This document shows, one piece after another, positions 1 through 7,762 of a stretch of DNA of 64,000 nucleotides (within the stretch, counting starts at the first letter, position 1; every line of letters starts with the position of its first letter). Source of the stretch: Streptomyces sp. CB00455 (GTDB lineage: Bacteria; Actinomycetota; Actinomycetes; Streptomycetales; Streptomycetaceae); assembly GCF_001905445.1 (NCBI RefSeq), contig NZ_LIVQ01000007.1, positions 122,766 through 186,765 on the forward strand. The letters are read 5' to 3'. The notes under the pieces were generated by a model. It was not told where the DNA came from and ran no database searches. It was given only the letters and a program-made list of their open reading frames with translations. Both the position numbers and the translations under genes were made by a program.

Positions 1-460
1 AGCGGCGGCGGCCCCAGCTCTCGGTGTCGATGACGTTGCCTCGGTTGTCGCGGAGGGTGGCGGTGTCGCGCTCGTCCCAGATCTGGTGGCGGCGGTCCTG
101 GTAGACGTCGCGGTGGGTGTCGCGGCCCTGGCCGGTGTGGACCTTGACGCTGGAGCGGCCGTCCAGGCGCAGGTGGTTGAAGCGGTAGCGGTTGCCGTCG
201 CGGTCGGTGAGGGTGTAGCCGCCGAGGTCGACGGAGTGGCGTCCGGTGTTGGTCACCTCGACCCATTCGCGGTTCAGGGAGCGGTTGTCGCGTCCGCGGC
301 TGTCATGCTGGACGTCGCCGATGACGACCTGGGAGCGCCGGCCCCCGTGGTCGCGGCGGTCGTCGTCGTGTGCGGCCGCCGGGATGGCGGCCGCGCCGAC
401 CAGAGCGCCGGCGGCGAGGACCGCGGCGAGGAGGCGGCGGGTGGTGAGGGAAGCAGTCAT
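1..460 (-). CDS. Lamin-tail-domain secreted protein (3' end outside window)
   Basis: The 5' end is at 460 with ATG and an AAGGAG ribosome site about 9 bases upstream; the 3' end runs off the left edge. The product starts with an Ala/Leu-rich signal peptide (MTASLTTRRLLAAVLAAGAL..., likely cleaved after PAAA near residue 30). A basic Asp/His/Arg stretch follows, then a beta-rich domain with REWVEVTNTGRHSVDLGGYTL, LRLDGRSSVKVHTGQG and an IWD segment. That order is typical of bacterial lamin-tail (LTD) domains, which are secreted immunoglobulin-like folds with binding or scaffolding roles. No catalytic motif is visible. The fold assignment is good; the function is unknown. Confidence 0.85.
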   Translation of the reverse strand, partial: MTASLTTRRLLAAVLAAGALVGAAAIPAAAHDDDRRDHGGRRSQVVIGDVQHDSRGRDNRSLNREWVEVTNTGRHSVDLGGYTLTDRDGNRYRFNHLRLDGRSSVKVHTGQGRDTHRDVYQDRRHQIWDERDTATLRDNRGNVIDTESWGRRR

Positions 461-1199
461 GCAGTTGGCTCCTTGAACGGTCAGCCGGCCCGGCTTCGTG
501 CAAGCGGGGTGGTTCCGGACGGTTCCCGGCGTCCTTGCCGAGGAGCCACACTCTGGTCCGCACCCGCCCTCAACCGCCACAACCCTGGACGTGCGTTGCC
601 GGATGCGGACATATCCGTAACTCTCCCATGCAGGATGCACGCGTCAAGATGCGATTGACGCGCGGCAGGGTGGGGGCGGGGGCGCCCCGTGTCGTGTCGG
701 TGCAGCGGCGTTTCGGTCACATAAGCCGCTGATTTCCGCCACGCAGTGCGCTGTGAGCCGAACGGGTCCAGCGCTCTGTAACGGCATTTCTGCCGTTTCT
801 TCGCACGGAACCGCCTGTCATCGCTCTGAGGTGCGGGTGGTGGCGGCGAGCCGGGTACGACGGGCGATGCGACGACGGCCCTCGCGCACGGCCGGGCCGG
901 CCGTCTTCCCGTACGCACCAGCGCCGGATCGGCCACCGGCCTGCGCCCCGTTCGCGATCAGGCCCGGCCCCACCCGGGTCGAGCGGGCCACGTCGGGCGT
1001 GGCCTCGTCGGGGTAGACGCGCAGGTCCAAGAGCACGGTGTGCGTCGAACGCCTGCCCGTTGGCCAGATGCGTCGCGCCGCACATGCGGCACCTGGCGTG
1101 GTCTCGGCGGACGGATCCTCTCCGCACGGCCCCGGCCGCGCGGAGAGGAGCGTCGCCCGAGCGTGTGCGCGGTGGCGTGACGCGGGGGAGTGCAGGGGG
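461..1199. other. Long intergenic region without a recognisable gene
   Basis: About 740 bases separate the lamin-tail gene from the next minus-strand gene. Open frames exist on both strands, but their translations are Arg/Ala/Pro-rich, have no ribosome site or recognisable motif, and look like chance frames in GC-rich DNA. The only clear structure is the hairpin at 780-797. A decayed gene cannot be excluded, since 1020-1100 read on the minus strand contains a Cys-x-x-Cys-like CRMCG. Confidence 0.5.
780..797. terminator. Short hairpin AACGGCA/TGCCGTT with T-rich flank
   Basis: Seven-base perfect arms (780-786 and 791-797) around a TTTC loop are followed on the plus strand by TCTT. It could be a weak factor-independent terminator, but no intact plus-strand gene ends just before it, so its role is uncertain. 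Confidence 0.35.
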
Positions 1200-1709
1200 T
1201 CAGCAGCCGCCGCAGTTGTAGAACGTCACGTCCCAGTGGCTGCCCTCGTCGGCGTAGACGTTGCCGGCGCCGGACTTCCACTGCGGGGCGCCGTCCCCGC
1301 GCACACCGATGTAGCTGAACGTGTTCTTCACGTAGTTGGTGACGCAGGTGCTCTTGCCGAAGTCGAGCTTGTAGCCGTTCCAGTGCGAGTAGGTGCCCGA
1401 GGCGTGGCCGGTCTCGGTACCTCCGGTGATGTTGAGGGCGCAGCCGCTGGCACTCCTGAGGGTCTGGGCGCCCTGCGCGCTGGCGAGGTTCAGCTGCTCG
1501 AAGGACGTGCAGGTCGAGTTGTTGCGGTCCGAGCAGCCGCCGGACGAGGACCAGGTGATGGCGGAGCTGCGGAACATCGACGTCGCGGTGGCGTGGCTGA
1601 TCTTGGTCGCTGCGTGCGCGGCGGTGGCGCCGCCGAGTACGCCCACTCCGGGGGCGAGCAGCGCGCCGAGGACGAGGGCGAGCGCGGTGAGTACCGAGCG
1701 GAGTTTCAT
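1200..1709 (-). CDS. Small secreted cysteine-rich protein with an M15-like metal motif
   Basis: The product has 169 residues, with ATG at 1709 behind AGGAGG (8-base spacing). It opens with a signal peptide (MKLRSVLTALALVLGALLAP...) ending near AHAA. The mature part has at least seven Cys, suggesting disulphides. The segment SHWNGYKLD fits the SxHxxGxxxD zinc signature of M15 D-Ala-D-Ala peptidases and phage endolysins, and a later EGSHWD could supply the second His. A secreted cell-wall peptidase is a reasonable inference, but the protein is shorter than classical M15 enzymes. The upstream DNA carries a heptamer tandem repeat at 1852-1900. Confidence 0.75.
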   Translation of the reverse strand: MKLRSVLTALALVLGALLAPGVGVLGGATAAHAATKISHATATSMFRSSAITWSSSGGCSDRNNSTCTSFEQLNLASAQGAQTLRSASGCALNITGGTETGHASGTYSHWNGYKLDFGKSTCVTNYVKNTFSYIGVRGDGAPQWKSGAGNVYADEGSHWDVTFYNCGGC

Positions 1710-1851
1710 CGGGATTGCCTCCTGCTGATGACCGTGACGGACGGGACGGCAGTGCTGGGCGTTGCCCGGTGCGCTGACCGGGCAAGGAGGATGGTGGCCC
1801 AGGTCTACGCGCGTCCGCCAGAGGGCGGACGCAATTTTCCGCAAGTTCTTG

Positions 1852-1900
1852 CCGGTAGCCGGTAGCCGGTAGCCGGTAGTTGGTAGTTGGTAGTTGGTGG
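1852..1900. repeat. Seven-unit heptamer tandem repeat
   Basis: Four units of CCGGTAG are followed by two of TTGGTAG and one TTGGTGG, in perfect 7-base register. It lies about 145 bases upstream of the small secreted peptidase-like gene and just before the broken TetR gene. The sharp switch from CCGGTAG to TTGGTAG suggests two rounds of slippage expansion. Confidence 0.9.
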
Positions 1901-1974
1901 CCGGCGACTGCCGGGCACACCGTGCTGCGCCGGGTCCGCGGCAGACGTAGGCTCTGGGCGTGGTGGGAGCGCAG

Positions 1975-2564
1975 GTGGGTGTGCCGGTACGGGGGCGGGG
2001 ACGGCCGAGGGAGGGGCGGGTCACCCGAGCCGTCCTCGACGCGGTCGTCGACCTGGTCACGGAAGAGGGCATCGGGGTGCGGTCACGCTGGACGCCGTCG
2101 CGGCGCGGGCCGGGGTGAGCAATCCCGCGGTCCACCGGCGTTGGCCCACCAAACAGGGTCTGATCATCGCTGCCGCCGAGACCCGCATCGGAGTCCTCTC
2201 GGTGCCGGACCCCGGGGACTTCCGCGCCGAGCTCCGTTTCGTACTCACCGCTCGTCTGAAGGCCTCCCCGGCTGCCCGGCTCCGGCCGGCTGATCGCGGG
2301 CCTCATCGGGGCGGCGGCCGAGACGGGCGCGGTAGGGGGCCAGTACGCGCAGTACACGGCGCGGACCACGTGCGAGACGAGGAACATCCTCGAACGGGGC
2401 ATCGCCCGCGGTGACGTGGCGCCCGGCACCGATGTGCGGGCCGCTGCCACCCTGGTGGCGGCGCCGCCGATCTTCCGGCTGATCGGCGAGCAGGAGATGC
2501 CCGACGCCCTTTCGTGGACACGCTGGTGGACCTCGTCGCGCGGGCGGTCGGGACGGCCGGCTGA
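1975..2564 (+). pseudogene. TetR/AcrR regulator broken by about three frameshifts
   Basis: Joining three reading frames gives a nearly complete TetR regulator. GTG at 1975 begins a basic N-terminus (RGRGRPREGRVTRAVLDAVV). A frame change near 2080 leads to the helix-turn-helix (TLDAVAARAGVSNPAVHRRW, then PTKQGL). A second change near 2280 leads to a C-terminal domain (GRLIAGLIGAAAETG...), and a third near 2508 gives the final FVDTLVDLVARAV before TGA at 2562. No single frame covers DNA-binding and effector domains, so the gene is probably inactive. Three separate changes make one sequencing error unlikely, though assembly errors remain possible. Confidence 0.8.
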
Positions 2565-2687
2565 CGGCCTCCGGCCGGCCGGGCCCCGGGTCACGGGTCG
2601 ACCCGCGATTGATCGCAGGGTGCCGTGCGCTGGGGCTGCGGGCTAGGCTCGTGGCGAGTCATCGCTATCGAACAGGGGGTCCGCCGG

Positions 2688-3230
2688 ATGAGCGGGACGG
2701 TCATGGCAGTCAGCAGCAACAGCGAGTACTCGTTCACCAAGCCCAACCGGGCCGGCATCACGTTGCTCACCGGGCTCGGTGTGGAGGGAGACGTGCACGC
2801 CGGTGTCACGGTCAAGCACCGCTCGCGTGTCGCGCAGGACCCCACCCAGCCGAACCTGCGCCAGGTCCATCTCATTCACGAGGAGCTCTTGACCGAAGTC
2901 GGCAAAGAGGGGTTCAACGTGATGCCGGGCGATCTCGGCGAGAACATCACCACGAGCGGCATCGATCTGCTCTGCCTGCCCGTCGGGACGCGGCTGCGCA
3001 TCGGCGACGAGGCGATCGTGGAGGTCACCGGCCTGCGCAATCCCTGTCTGCAGATCGACCACTTCCAGGACGGGCTGCTGAAGAAGGTCGTCGGCCGCGA
3101 CGAGGCCGGGAACATCGTGCGCAAGGCAGGAATCATGGGCGTCGTCCAGGCAGGCGGCGAGGTCCGTCCCGGTGACACGATCACAGTGGAGCTCCCGGCC
3201 GGCCCGCATCGGCCCCTCGACCGGGTCTGA
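2688..3230 (+). CDS. MOSC domain-containing protein
   Basis: The product has about 180 residues and starts at MSGTVMAVSSN with a GGGGG-rich site upstream; an in-frame extension to 2625 exists but looks non-coding. MOSC signatures are GLGVEGDVHAG, LRQVHLIHEELL, MPGDLGENITTSGIDL, LPVGTRLRIGDEAIVEVTG and LRNPCLQID, which contains the conserved Cys. MOSC proteins are molybdenum-cofactor sulphur-carrier domains (MoCo sulphurase C-terminus, YiiM-like) used in detoxification or cofactor transfer. It stands alone, converges on the anti-sigma-like gene and is separated from it by a strong hairpin at 3354-3399. Confidence 0.92.
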   Translation: MSGTVMAVSSNSEYSFTKPNRAGITLLTGLGVEGDVHAGVTVKHRSRVAQDPTQPNLRQVHLIHEELLTEVGKEGFNVMPGDLGENITTSGIDLLCLPVGTRLRIGDEAIVEVTGLRNPCLQIDHFQDGLLKKVVGRDEAGNIVRKAGIMGVVQAGGEVRPGDTITVELPAGPHRPLDRV

Positions 3231-3353
3231 CCTCCCCGCCCGAGCAGGCCGTGACGCGTCGATGGCCGCGCGGGTGCGCCGCTGACCGAGTGATATGGAT
3301 GGCGCACTCGTGGTCCGCAGGGCCGCGGCTCCCGGAGAAGCTTGCGCGTTCGC

Positions 3354-3399
3354 ACCGGCTGGGGGCTGCCGCCCGGTCGGACGGCAGCCCCCAGCCGGT
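3354..3399. terminator. Bidirectional terminator hairpin with 18-base arms
   Basis: ACCGGCTGGGGGCTGCCG (3354-3371) pairs perfectly with CGGCAGCCCCCAGCCGGT (3382-3399) around a 10-base loop. It lies between the convergent MOSC gene and the membrane protein ending at 3424, so it can serve both. There is no U-tract, as is usual in high-GC actinobacteria. Confidence 0.9.
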
Positions 3400-3423
3400 A
3401 TCCCCGACAGTGCTTGCCGCTCC

Positions 3424-4236
3424 CTACCCGGCTCGCGAAAATCCTCCCCAGACCCCGACAGCACTGTCCGCACTCTGCGCGTCGACGCGGTAGCTGTCGT
3501 CCGCGGCGCTGCGCACGCCGGTGGCGTGGTTGTACTGCGCGGCGAACATGTGCTGCCCGGTCGGCACCGTACGGCCCGGCTTGAGGACCCAGCGGTAAAC
3601 CAGCGCGCTGCCGGTCTCCTGCACCGTGACGCTGAAGTCGTCGCTCGGCAGCGTGCGCCAGTTCCCGGTGTCCCGTACGCCGCCCGTCTGCGCGATGCGG
3701 ACCTCCACGGTGAGGGAGGTGAGCGGTTGAGCGGTCCTGAGGGTGACGTTGCTCTGGGCCCAGTAGACGGAGCTGTGCGGGTCGATCGAGCCGTCCGACC
3801 ACAGCGGCCCGCTCTGGACCCGGCTGTTCGCCGACGGGGTCGGACGCGAGCCGCCCGGGGTGGGAGCGGCAGGGGCCGGGCCGTCGGAGGGGGAAGGAGC
3901 CGACGTCCTGGGGGGAGGAGCGGTGGCAGGGGACGCAGAGGGGGAGGTACCCGTAGGGGAGGGCGCGGCGGGAGCGGTGGGGGCGTCCGACGGCGGCGGG
4001 GTCCGGACGATGCCGGCGACGGCGAATCCACCTGTCGCGAGGATCCCGGCCGTGGCGAGGCAGGCGAGCGCGGCCTTGGGCCAGGATCGCAGGAGCGGCA
4101 GCGTGCGGTGAGGTGCCGTGGAACGAGACGCGCCGTGTGCGTCGCGCGCGAGCTCGACGCGGGCGAGCATCCTCGCGCGGTCCGGTTGGTGGGCCGCGGC
4201 GGCCTCACGCAGCCGTCGGCTGATGTCCTCGTTCAC
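3424..4236 (-). CDS. Membrane protein coupled to the ECF sigma factor (probable anti-sigma or effector)
   Basis: The product has 270 residues with GTG at 4236, sharing four bases (GTGA) with the sigma-factor stop, so the two are translationally coupled. Residues 1-45 are cytosolic and charged. A single membrane helix (LACLATAGILATGGFAVAGIV) follows at about 50-75, then a long Pro/Ser/Thr/Ala linker to about residue 130, then an extracytoplasmic beta-rich domain with WSDGSIDPHSSVYWAQSNVTL and FAAQYNHATG. This topology fits a sigma-factor regulator that senses the cell surface. No ZAS zinc motif is present, so it is not a classical zinc anti-sigma. The role is inferred from coupling. Confidence 0.85.
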   Translation of the reverse strand: MNEDISRRLREAAAAHQPDRARMLARVELARDAHGASRSTAPHRTLPLLRSWPKAALACLATAGILATGGFAVAGIVRTPPPSDAPTAPAAPSPTGTSPSASPATAPPPRTSAPSPSDGPAPAAPTPGGSRPTPSANSRVQSGPLWSDGSIDPHSSVYWAQSNVTLRTAQPLTSLTVEVRIAQTGGVRDTGNWRTLPSDDFSVTVQETGSALVYRWVLKPGRTVPTGQHMFAAQYNHATGVRSAADDSYRVDAQSADSAVGVWGGFSRAG

Positions 4237-4763
4237 CGATTCCTCCTCCCTGTCACCAGTTCTCCGACCTCGCGGGCGTCCAGTACCCGTTCCAGCTCGG
4301 CCATTCCCTTCGAGGTCTGGCTCTTCACCGTACCGACCGATATGCCCAGAGCCCGTGCGGTGTCCTTTTCCGACAGGTCGAAGGCGTGGCGCAGCACCAC
4401 GCACGCCCGCTTGCGGAACGGCAGCCGGGCCAGCGCTGCTCGGACGTCCAGCACGGCCGCCACGTCGGGGCCGTCGGTCTTCTCCGGATCGCGGGACCAG
4501 AAGAGCGCGATCCGGCGCCGCTCGCGCACCGCGCTGCGGATGCGTTCCCGGGCCATGTTGGCGACCACCCCACGGGCGTAGGCGAGGGGGTGGTCGGCGG
4601 CGCGGAGCCGGTCCCAGCGTTGCCACAGGGCGATCAGGGCGTCCGCGGCTAGGTCGTCGGCCGCGTCCGTCTCGCCGGTCAGGAGGTACGCGAGACGGGC
4701 GAGTTCGGTGTAGTGGCGTTCGAAGAATTCGTGGAACTCCGCGGAGGTGTCATCGACGAGCAT
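4233..4763 (-). CDS. SigE-family ECF RNA polymerase sigma factor
   Basis: The product has 176 residues with ATG at 4763. Region 2 is recognisable from FHEFFERHYTELARLAYLLTGE through ADALIALWQRW. Region 4 is LPFRKRACVVLRHAFDLSEKDTARALGISVGTVKSQTSKGMAELERVL, including the helix-turn-helix. The FxxFxxxxxxxLxRxAYLLTG start is typical of the actinobacterial SigE-family ECF group. The stop overlaps the start of the membrane partner by four bases. Upstream, at 4791-4822, are two near-identical direct repeats that may be its promoter or operator. Confidence 0.95.
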   Translation of the reverse strand: MLVDDTSAEFHEFFERHYTELARLAYLLTGETDAADDLAADALIALWQRWDRLRAADHPLAYARGVVANMARERIRSAVRERRRIALFWSRDPEKTDGPDVAAVLDVRAALARLPFRKRACVVLRHAFDLSEKDTARALGISVGTVKSQTSKGMAELERVLDAREVGELVTGRRNR

Positions 4764-4790
4764 GTCCCCCGGTCGCCCTCTCCCTGCAGT

Positions 4791-4822
4791 GTGAGCGTTA
4801 ACAGCCAGCGTGAGCGTAACAG
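4791..4822 (-). promoter_or_regulatory. Direct repeats upstream of the ECF sigma gene
   Basis: GTGAGCGTTAACAG (4791-4804) recurs as GTGAGCGTAACAG (4810-4822), 28-41 bases before the sigma start. Read on the gene strand they are CTGTTAACGCTCAC and CTGTTACGCTCAC. They could be autoregulated promoter elements or an operator; this is inferred from position only. Confidence 0.45.
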
Positions 4823-4894
4823 TGTCCTCCACCGGACCGGGATGGCGGTCGGCCCTCGGGCGGGCCCGCGACGGCCGGTGGATGAGCGGCGCGG

Positions 4895-5875
4895 TCAATG
4901 CCGCGCGAACTGGACGCGGGCCGGCTGCACGACGTCCGGCCGCAACGCCACCCCGTCGACCGTCAGTTGTTCCCCGTAGATGTCGGTGACCCTGATCGCC
5001 CCACCGCACCCGCTGCCGTCGGGGGAGAGAAAGTAGTTGTATTCGGTGCGGGAGAGCTGCCGCCAGCCGTTCGCGGTCCGCACTTCGAGCGCCGCCACCG
5101 GGTTCCGGTGGCCGATCACCTGGATCCCGCACCATGACCGGCTCGACCCCGTCTTGTACCGGACCGAGATCGCATCGGGTGCGTCGGGGCTGACCAGCTT
5201 CCAGGTGATCGGGAGGCGGCCCAGCGACGGATCGGCGAGCTTGGCGAAGGCCTCGTGGCTGAGGTCGAGCTGTCCGGGTGCGCACGGCAGCGGACACTCG
5301 TTGACGATCCGCACCGTGATGCTGGCCCCGTTGGCGGCGCGGACGAGGACGTACGCCCCGCATGCCCTGGCCGACTCGTAGTCGGTGTGGTTCATCGCCG
5401 CGATCATGAGATCACCCGAGGGGCCGTAGAGGCAGGCGCCGCCGCCGTCCCCCGCGGCGTACGAAGTCGCGACACCCTGGTAGGTCACCGAGGGCTTGAT
5501 CCGGCCGGCCCGGGAAGCCGGGGCGGAGGTCGTGCGCATGCCGCTCCCGGCCGAGGCGGTGACAGAGGGCGTCCCGGAGGGTGAAGACGGCGAGGGGGGC
5601 GTCGGCCCGGGCTGCGCCGTCGGGGGCGTGGCACCAGCCGGGACGCCGGCGGTGGGGGGCACGCTCGTTTGGGTCGCCGCGGTGGGCGCGGTGGGCGCGG
5701 TGGCCGCGATGGACGCGGCAGCGGGTCGTCCGCCACCGGCTCCGCTCCCGGGAAGCGGCGATTCGGCGAGGAACGCCACCAGGGTGACGGTCGCCAGCGC
5801 GAAGGGTACGCCCGCGACCAGCCCGCGTCTGCGCCACGGTCGCGGGGCGGCGTGTTTCGTTGCCCTCATGCCCAT
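4895..5875 (-). CDS. Expansin-like secreted or membrane-anchored protein (DPBB plus CBM63-like)
   Basis: The product has 326 residues; ATG at 5875 or 5869 (MRATKH...) are both possible. An N-terminal hydrophobic segment (GLVAGVPFALATVTLVAFLA) is a signal or anchor. An Ala/Pro/Thr/Ser linker runs to about residue 125. Then comes a double-psi beta-barrel: VTYQGVATSYAAGDGGGACLYG, AAMNHTDYESARACGAYVLV and VRIVNECPLPCAPGQLDLS. A C-terminal beta-sandwich (SSRSWCGIQVIGHRNPVAALEV, SRTEYNYFLSPDGSGCGGAI) resembles the CBM63 of bacterial expansins. Expansins loosen cellulose or bind peptidoglycan without hydrolysis, and in bacteria they are linked to plant colonisation. The LDLSHEAF Asp is in the expected active-site region. 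Confidence 0.88.
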   Translation of the reverse strand: MGMRATKHAAPRPWRRRGLVAGVPFALATVTLVAFLAESPLPGSGAGGGRPAAASIAATAPTAPTAATQTSVPPTAGVPAGATPPTAQPGPTPPSPSSPSGTPSVTASAGSGMRTTSAPASRAGRIKPSVTYQGVATSYAAGDGGGACLYGPSGDLMIAAMNHTDYESARACGAYVLVRAANGASITVRIVNECPLPCAPGQLDLSHEAFAKLADPSLGRLPITWKLVSPDAPDAISVRYKTGSSRSWCGIQVIGHRNPVAALEVRTANGWRQLSRTEYNYFLSPDGSGCGGAIRVTDIYGEQLTVDGVALRPDVVQPARVQFARH

Positions 5876-6299
5876 CCATTCGGTAGATCAAGTCGACGTC
5901 GGTTGCACTGCTTGGTGGCCGCGGAAGACGAAAAGGTTGCCGCTACCACGCCGATTTCTTTCCAGGCCCGCTTGGCCCGCCAGTCCCACCAGGCCCGCTT
6001 GGCCGTCAGGCCCACATGGCCCGCCTGGCCGGCCTCCTCCGGGAGCCGGGCCCGGCCGGCCCCCTGGGCCGGGCCGGTCAGGGCGGGCCGCCTGCTCCCG
6101 CCCGGGTCGCGCACACGTCCTGTTTCCGGACGCACGTCACGAAGCCGTTCTGAAATGTCTCTTATGAGACCAATTGTCGAGCGCGGAATCGGCCGCGCCG
6201 GTTATCCCGGTCCCTTACTACTTCTGAGTCACACGCGCGATCATGTAGCCTCCGGAACCGTTTGGTCCGTTTCGATGCCCACGCCCCACCAGGAGCCCC
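5876..6299. other. Intergenic region with GC-rich degenerate repeats
   Basis: The region between the expansin gene and the flavohemoglobin locus contains imperfect repeats of GGCCCGCNTGGCC character at about 5960-6080 and a small palindrome at 6157-6170. No gene is supported: frames across it lack start codons with ribosome sites. Confidence 0.6.
6157..6170. promoter_or_regulatory. Palindrome GTCTC-TTAT-GAGAC, candidate operator
   Basis: Perfect 5-base arms with an AT-rich centre lie about 130 bases upstream of the leader frame before the flavohemoglobin gene. Its position and symmetry fit a dimeric repressor site. No regulator gene lies next to it. Confidence 0.4.
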
Positions 6300-6464
6300 A
6301 TGTCCGCCCCCCTCGCCGTCACGACCGCCGCCCTCCAGAGAGGCAGATCGGGCGAGCGCTCCGCCCCCGGCACGCTGTCGACGGACAACGGCCTCCTGCA
6401 TGGCACCGCCGCCGGACGATCGCGTCCACGCTGCATAGCGACGGGAGGAGTACTGGTCCCTTGA
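6300..6464 (+). CDS. Possible 54-residue leader ORF overlapping the flavohemoglobin start
   Basis: ATG at 6300 follows AGGAG (6291-6295) and the frame ends at TGA 6462-6464, overlapping the proposed TTG start of the flavohemoglobin by TTGA. The peptide (MSAPLAVTTAALQRGRSGER...) has no recognisable domain or membrane segment. The four-base overlap suggests translational coupling, but the codon pattern does not prove it is expressed. Confidence 0.35.
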   Translation: MSAPLAVTTAALQRGRSGERSAPGTLSTDNGLLHGTAAGRSRPRCIATGGVLVP

Positions 6465-7726
6465 GGTTCCGGATCGGACGCCCCACACACCCGCCCACAC
6501 ACCCGCCCGCCCACCCGTACCCGCAGGACTCCGCTTCCCACGAGGCTCCCGCCCGAGGCGCCTCCAGTGGCGAGCCGGCCACCGCCGAACCGCCGCTCTC
6601 GCCCCACGAGACAGCCCTCATCCGGGCTTCCGTCTCCGTAGTCGAACCGTTCGCCGCGGACATGACGGTCTACTTCTACGCGGTCCTCTTCGCCCGCTAC
6701 CCCGAGGTCCGTCCGATGTTCCCCGCGGGAATGGACGCCCAGCGAGGCCGCCTGCTGCGCGCACTGCTGCGCATCGTGGACCTGGTCGACGACCCGGAGA
6801 GCCTGGTCCGCTTCTGCAGTCACCTCGGCCGCGACCACCGCAAGTTCGGCACCCTCAGCGCGCACTTCCCCGCCGTGGGAGAGTGCCTCCTCGCCTCCCT
6901 GGCCCGCTACGCCGGTCCCGCCTGGACCGAAGAGATCGCCGCGGCCTGGACCAAGGCGTACGGTGTGGTCGCCGACGTCATGATCAGCGCCGCCGAGCAG
7001 GACGAGGCGCAGCGGCCAGCGGTCTGGCCCGCCACGGTGGTGCACAAAGTCCTGCGCGGACACGGCATCGCCGAGATCACCGTACGGCCCCACATGCCGT
7101 ACCTGTACGCGGCCGGGCAGTACGTCAGTCTCGAGACGCCGTGGTGGCCCAAGCAGTGGCGCTACTATTCGCCCGCCAACGCACCCCGCCGGGACGGCAC
7201 CCTCACCTTCCACGTGCGCGCGGTGACCGGCGGCTCGGTGAGTGACGCGCTCGTCCACCGTTCCGCCGTGGGCGACGTGCTCCAACTCGGCCCGCCCATG
7301 GGCGACATGGTGCTGGACGCCGCCGTCCACAGCGACCTGCTCTGCGTGGCGGGCGGCACCGGTCTCGCACCGATCCGCGCCCTCGTCGAGGAGGTGGCCC
7401 GCCGGGGCGGACGGCACCAGGTCGACCTGTTCCTCGGGGCCCGGACCGGCGCCGAGCTGTACGGGGTCGACGACATGCTGCGGATGGCGCAGCAGTACCA
7501 CTGGCTGTCCATCAGGGGCGCCGTCTCCCACGAGTACATCCCCGGCATCCGTGGATCCCTGCCGCAGGTCCTGGCCGAGTACGGGCCGTGGTACCAGCAC
7601 GACGTCTACCTCAGCGGACCGGCCCCGATGGTGGTCTCCGCCAGCGAGACCCTCACGCAGCACGGCACCCTGCCCGACCGCATCCACCACGACCCGTTCG
7701 AGACGCCCGTCCTGTCCGCTCCTTGA
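6461..7726 (+). CDS. Flavohemoglobin-like globin/reductase
   Basis: The start is inferred as TTG at 6461 behind GGGAGGAG (6443-6450), giving about 420 residues; the flanking in-frame sequence upstream looks non-coding. The N-terminus contains a Thr/His/Pro repeat (THPPTHPPAHPYP). The globin domain has TVYFYAVLFARYPEVRPMFP (B10 Tyr region) and LGRDHRKFG (proximal His). The reductase domain has AGQYVSLETPWWPKQW then RYYSPAN for flavin and GGTGLAPIRAL for NAD(P)H. Such proteins oxidise nitric oxide to nitrate or reduce oxygen. A PNPOx-like gene follows 36 bases on. A second, NsrR-linked flavohemoglobin lies at 49439-50632. Confidence 0.88.
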   Translation: MRFRIGRPTHPPTHPPAHPYPQDSASHEAPARGASSGEPATAEPPLSPHETALIRASVSVVEPFAADMTVYFYAVLFARYPEVRPMFPAGMDAQRGRLLRALLRIVDLVDDPESLVRFCSHLGRDHRKFGTLSAHFPAVGECLLASLARYAGPAWTEEIAAAWTKAYGVVADVMISAAEQDEAQRPAVWPATVVHKVLRGHGIAEITVRPHMPYLYAAGQYVSLETPWWPKQWRYYSPANAPRRDGTLTFHVRAVTGGSVSDALVHRSAVGDVLQLGPPMGDMVLDAAVHSDLLCVAGGTGLAPIRALVEEVARRGGRHQVDLFLGARTGAELYGVDDMLRMAQQYHWLSIRGAVSHEYIPGIRGSLPQVLAEYGPWYQHDVYLSGPAPMVVSASETLTQHGTLPDRIHHDPFETPVLSAP

Positions 7727-7762
7727 GCCACCCGTTTGCCGATCCAGCCAGGAGAACGCCCC

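Noticed and set aside
717-1127. Minus-strand frame with CRMCG motif
   Set aside because: A single Cys-x-x-Cys without other zinc-ribbon features, no ribosome site and an Arg-rich remainder. Not enough for a gene call.
5960-6135. Cryptic Gly-X-Y (collagen-like) reading on the minus strand
   Set aside because: Seven Gly-X-Y triplets can be read, but the frame has no ATG, GTG or TTG start after its upstream stop. The pattern follows from GGCCCGC-type DNA repeats.
6218-7690. Long minus-strand frame opposite the flavohemoglobin
   Set aside because: Shadow frame; the plus strand has globin and reductase motifs in the right order.
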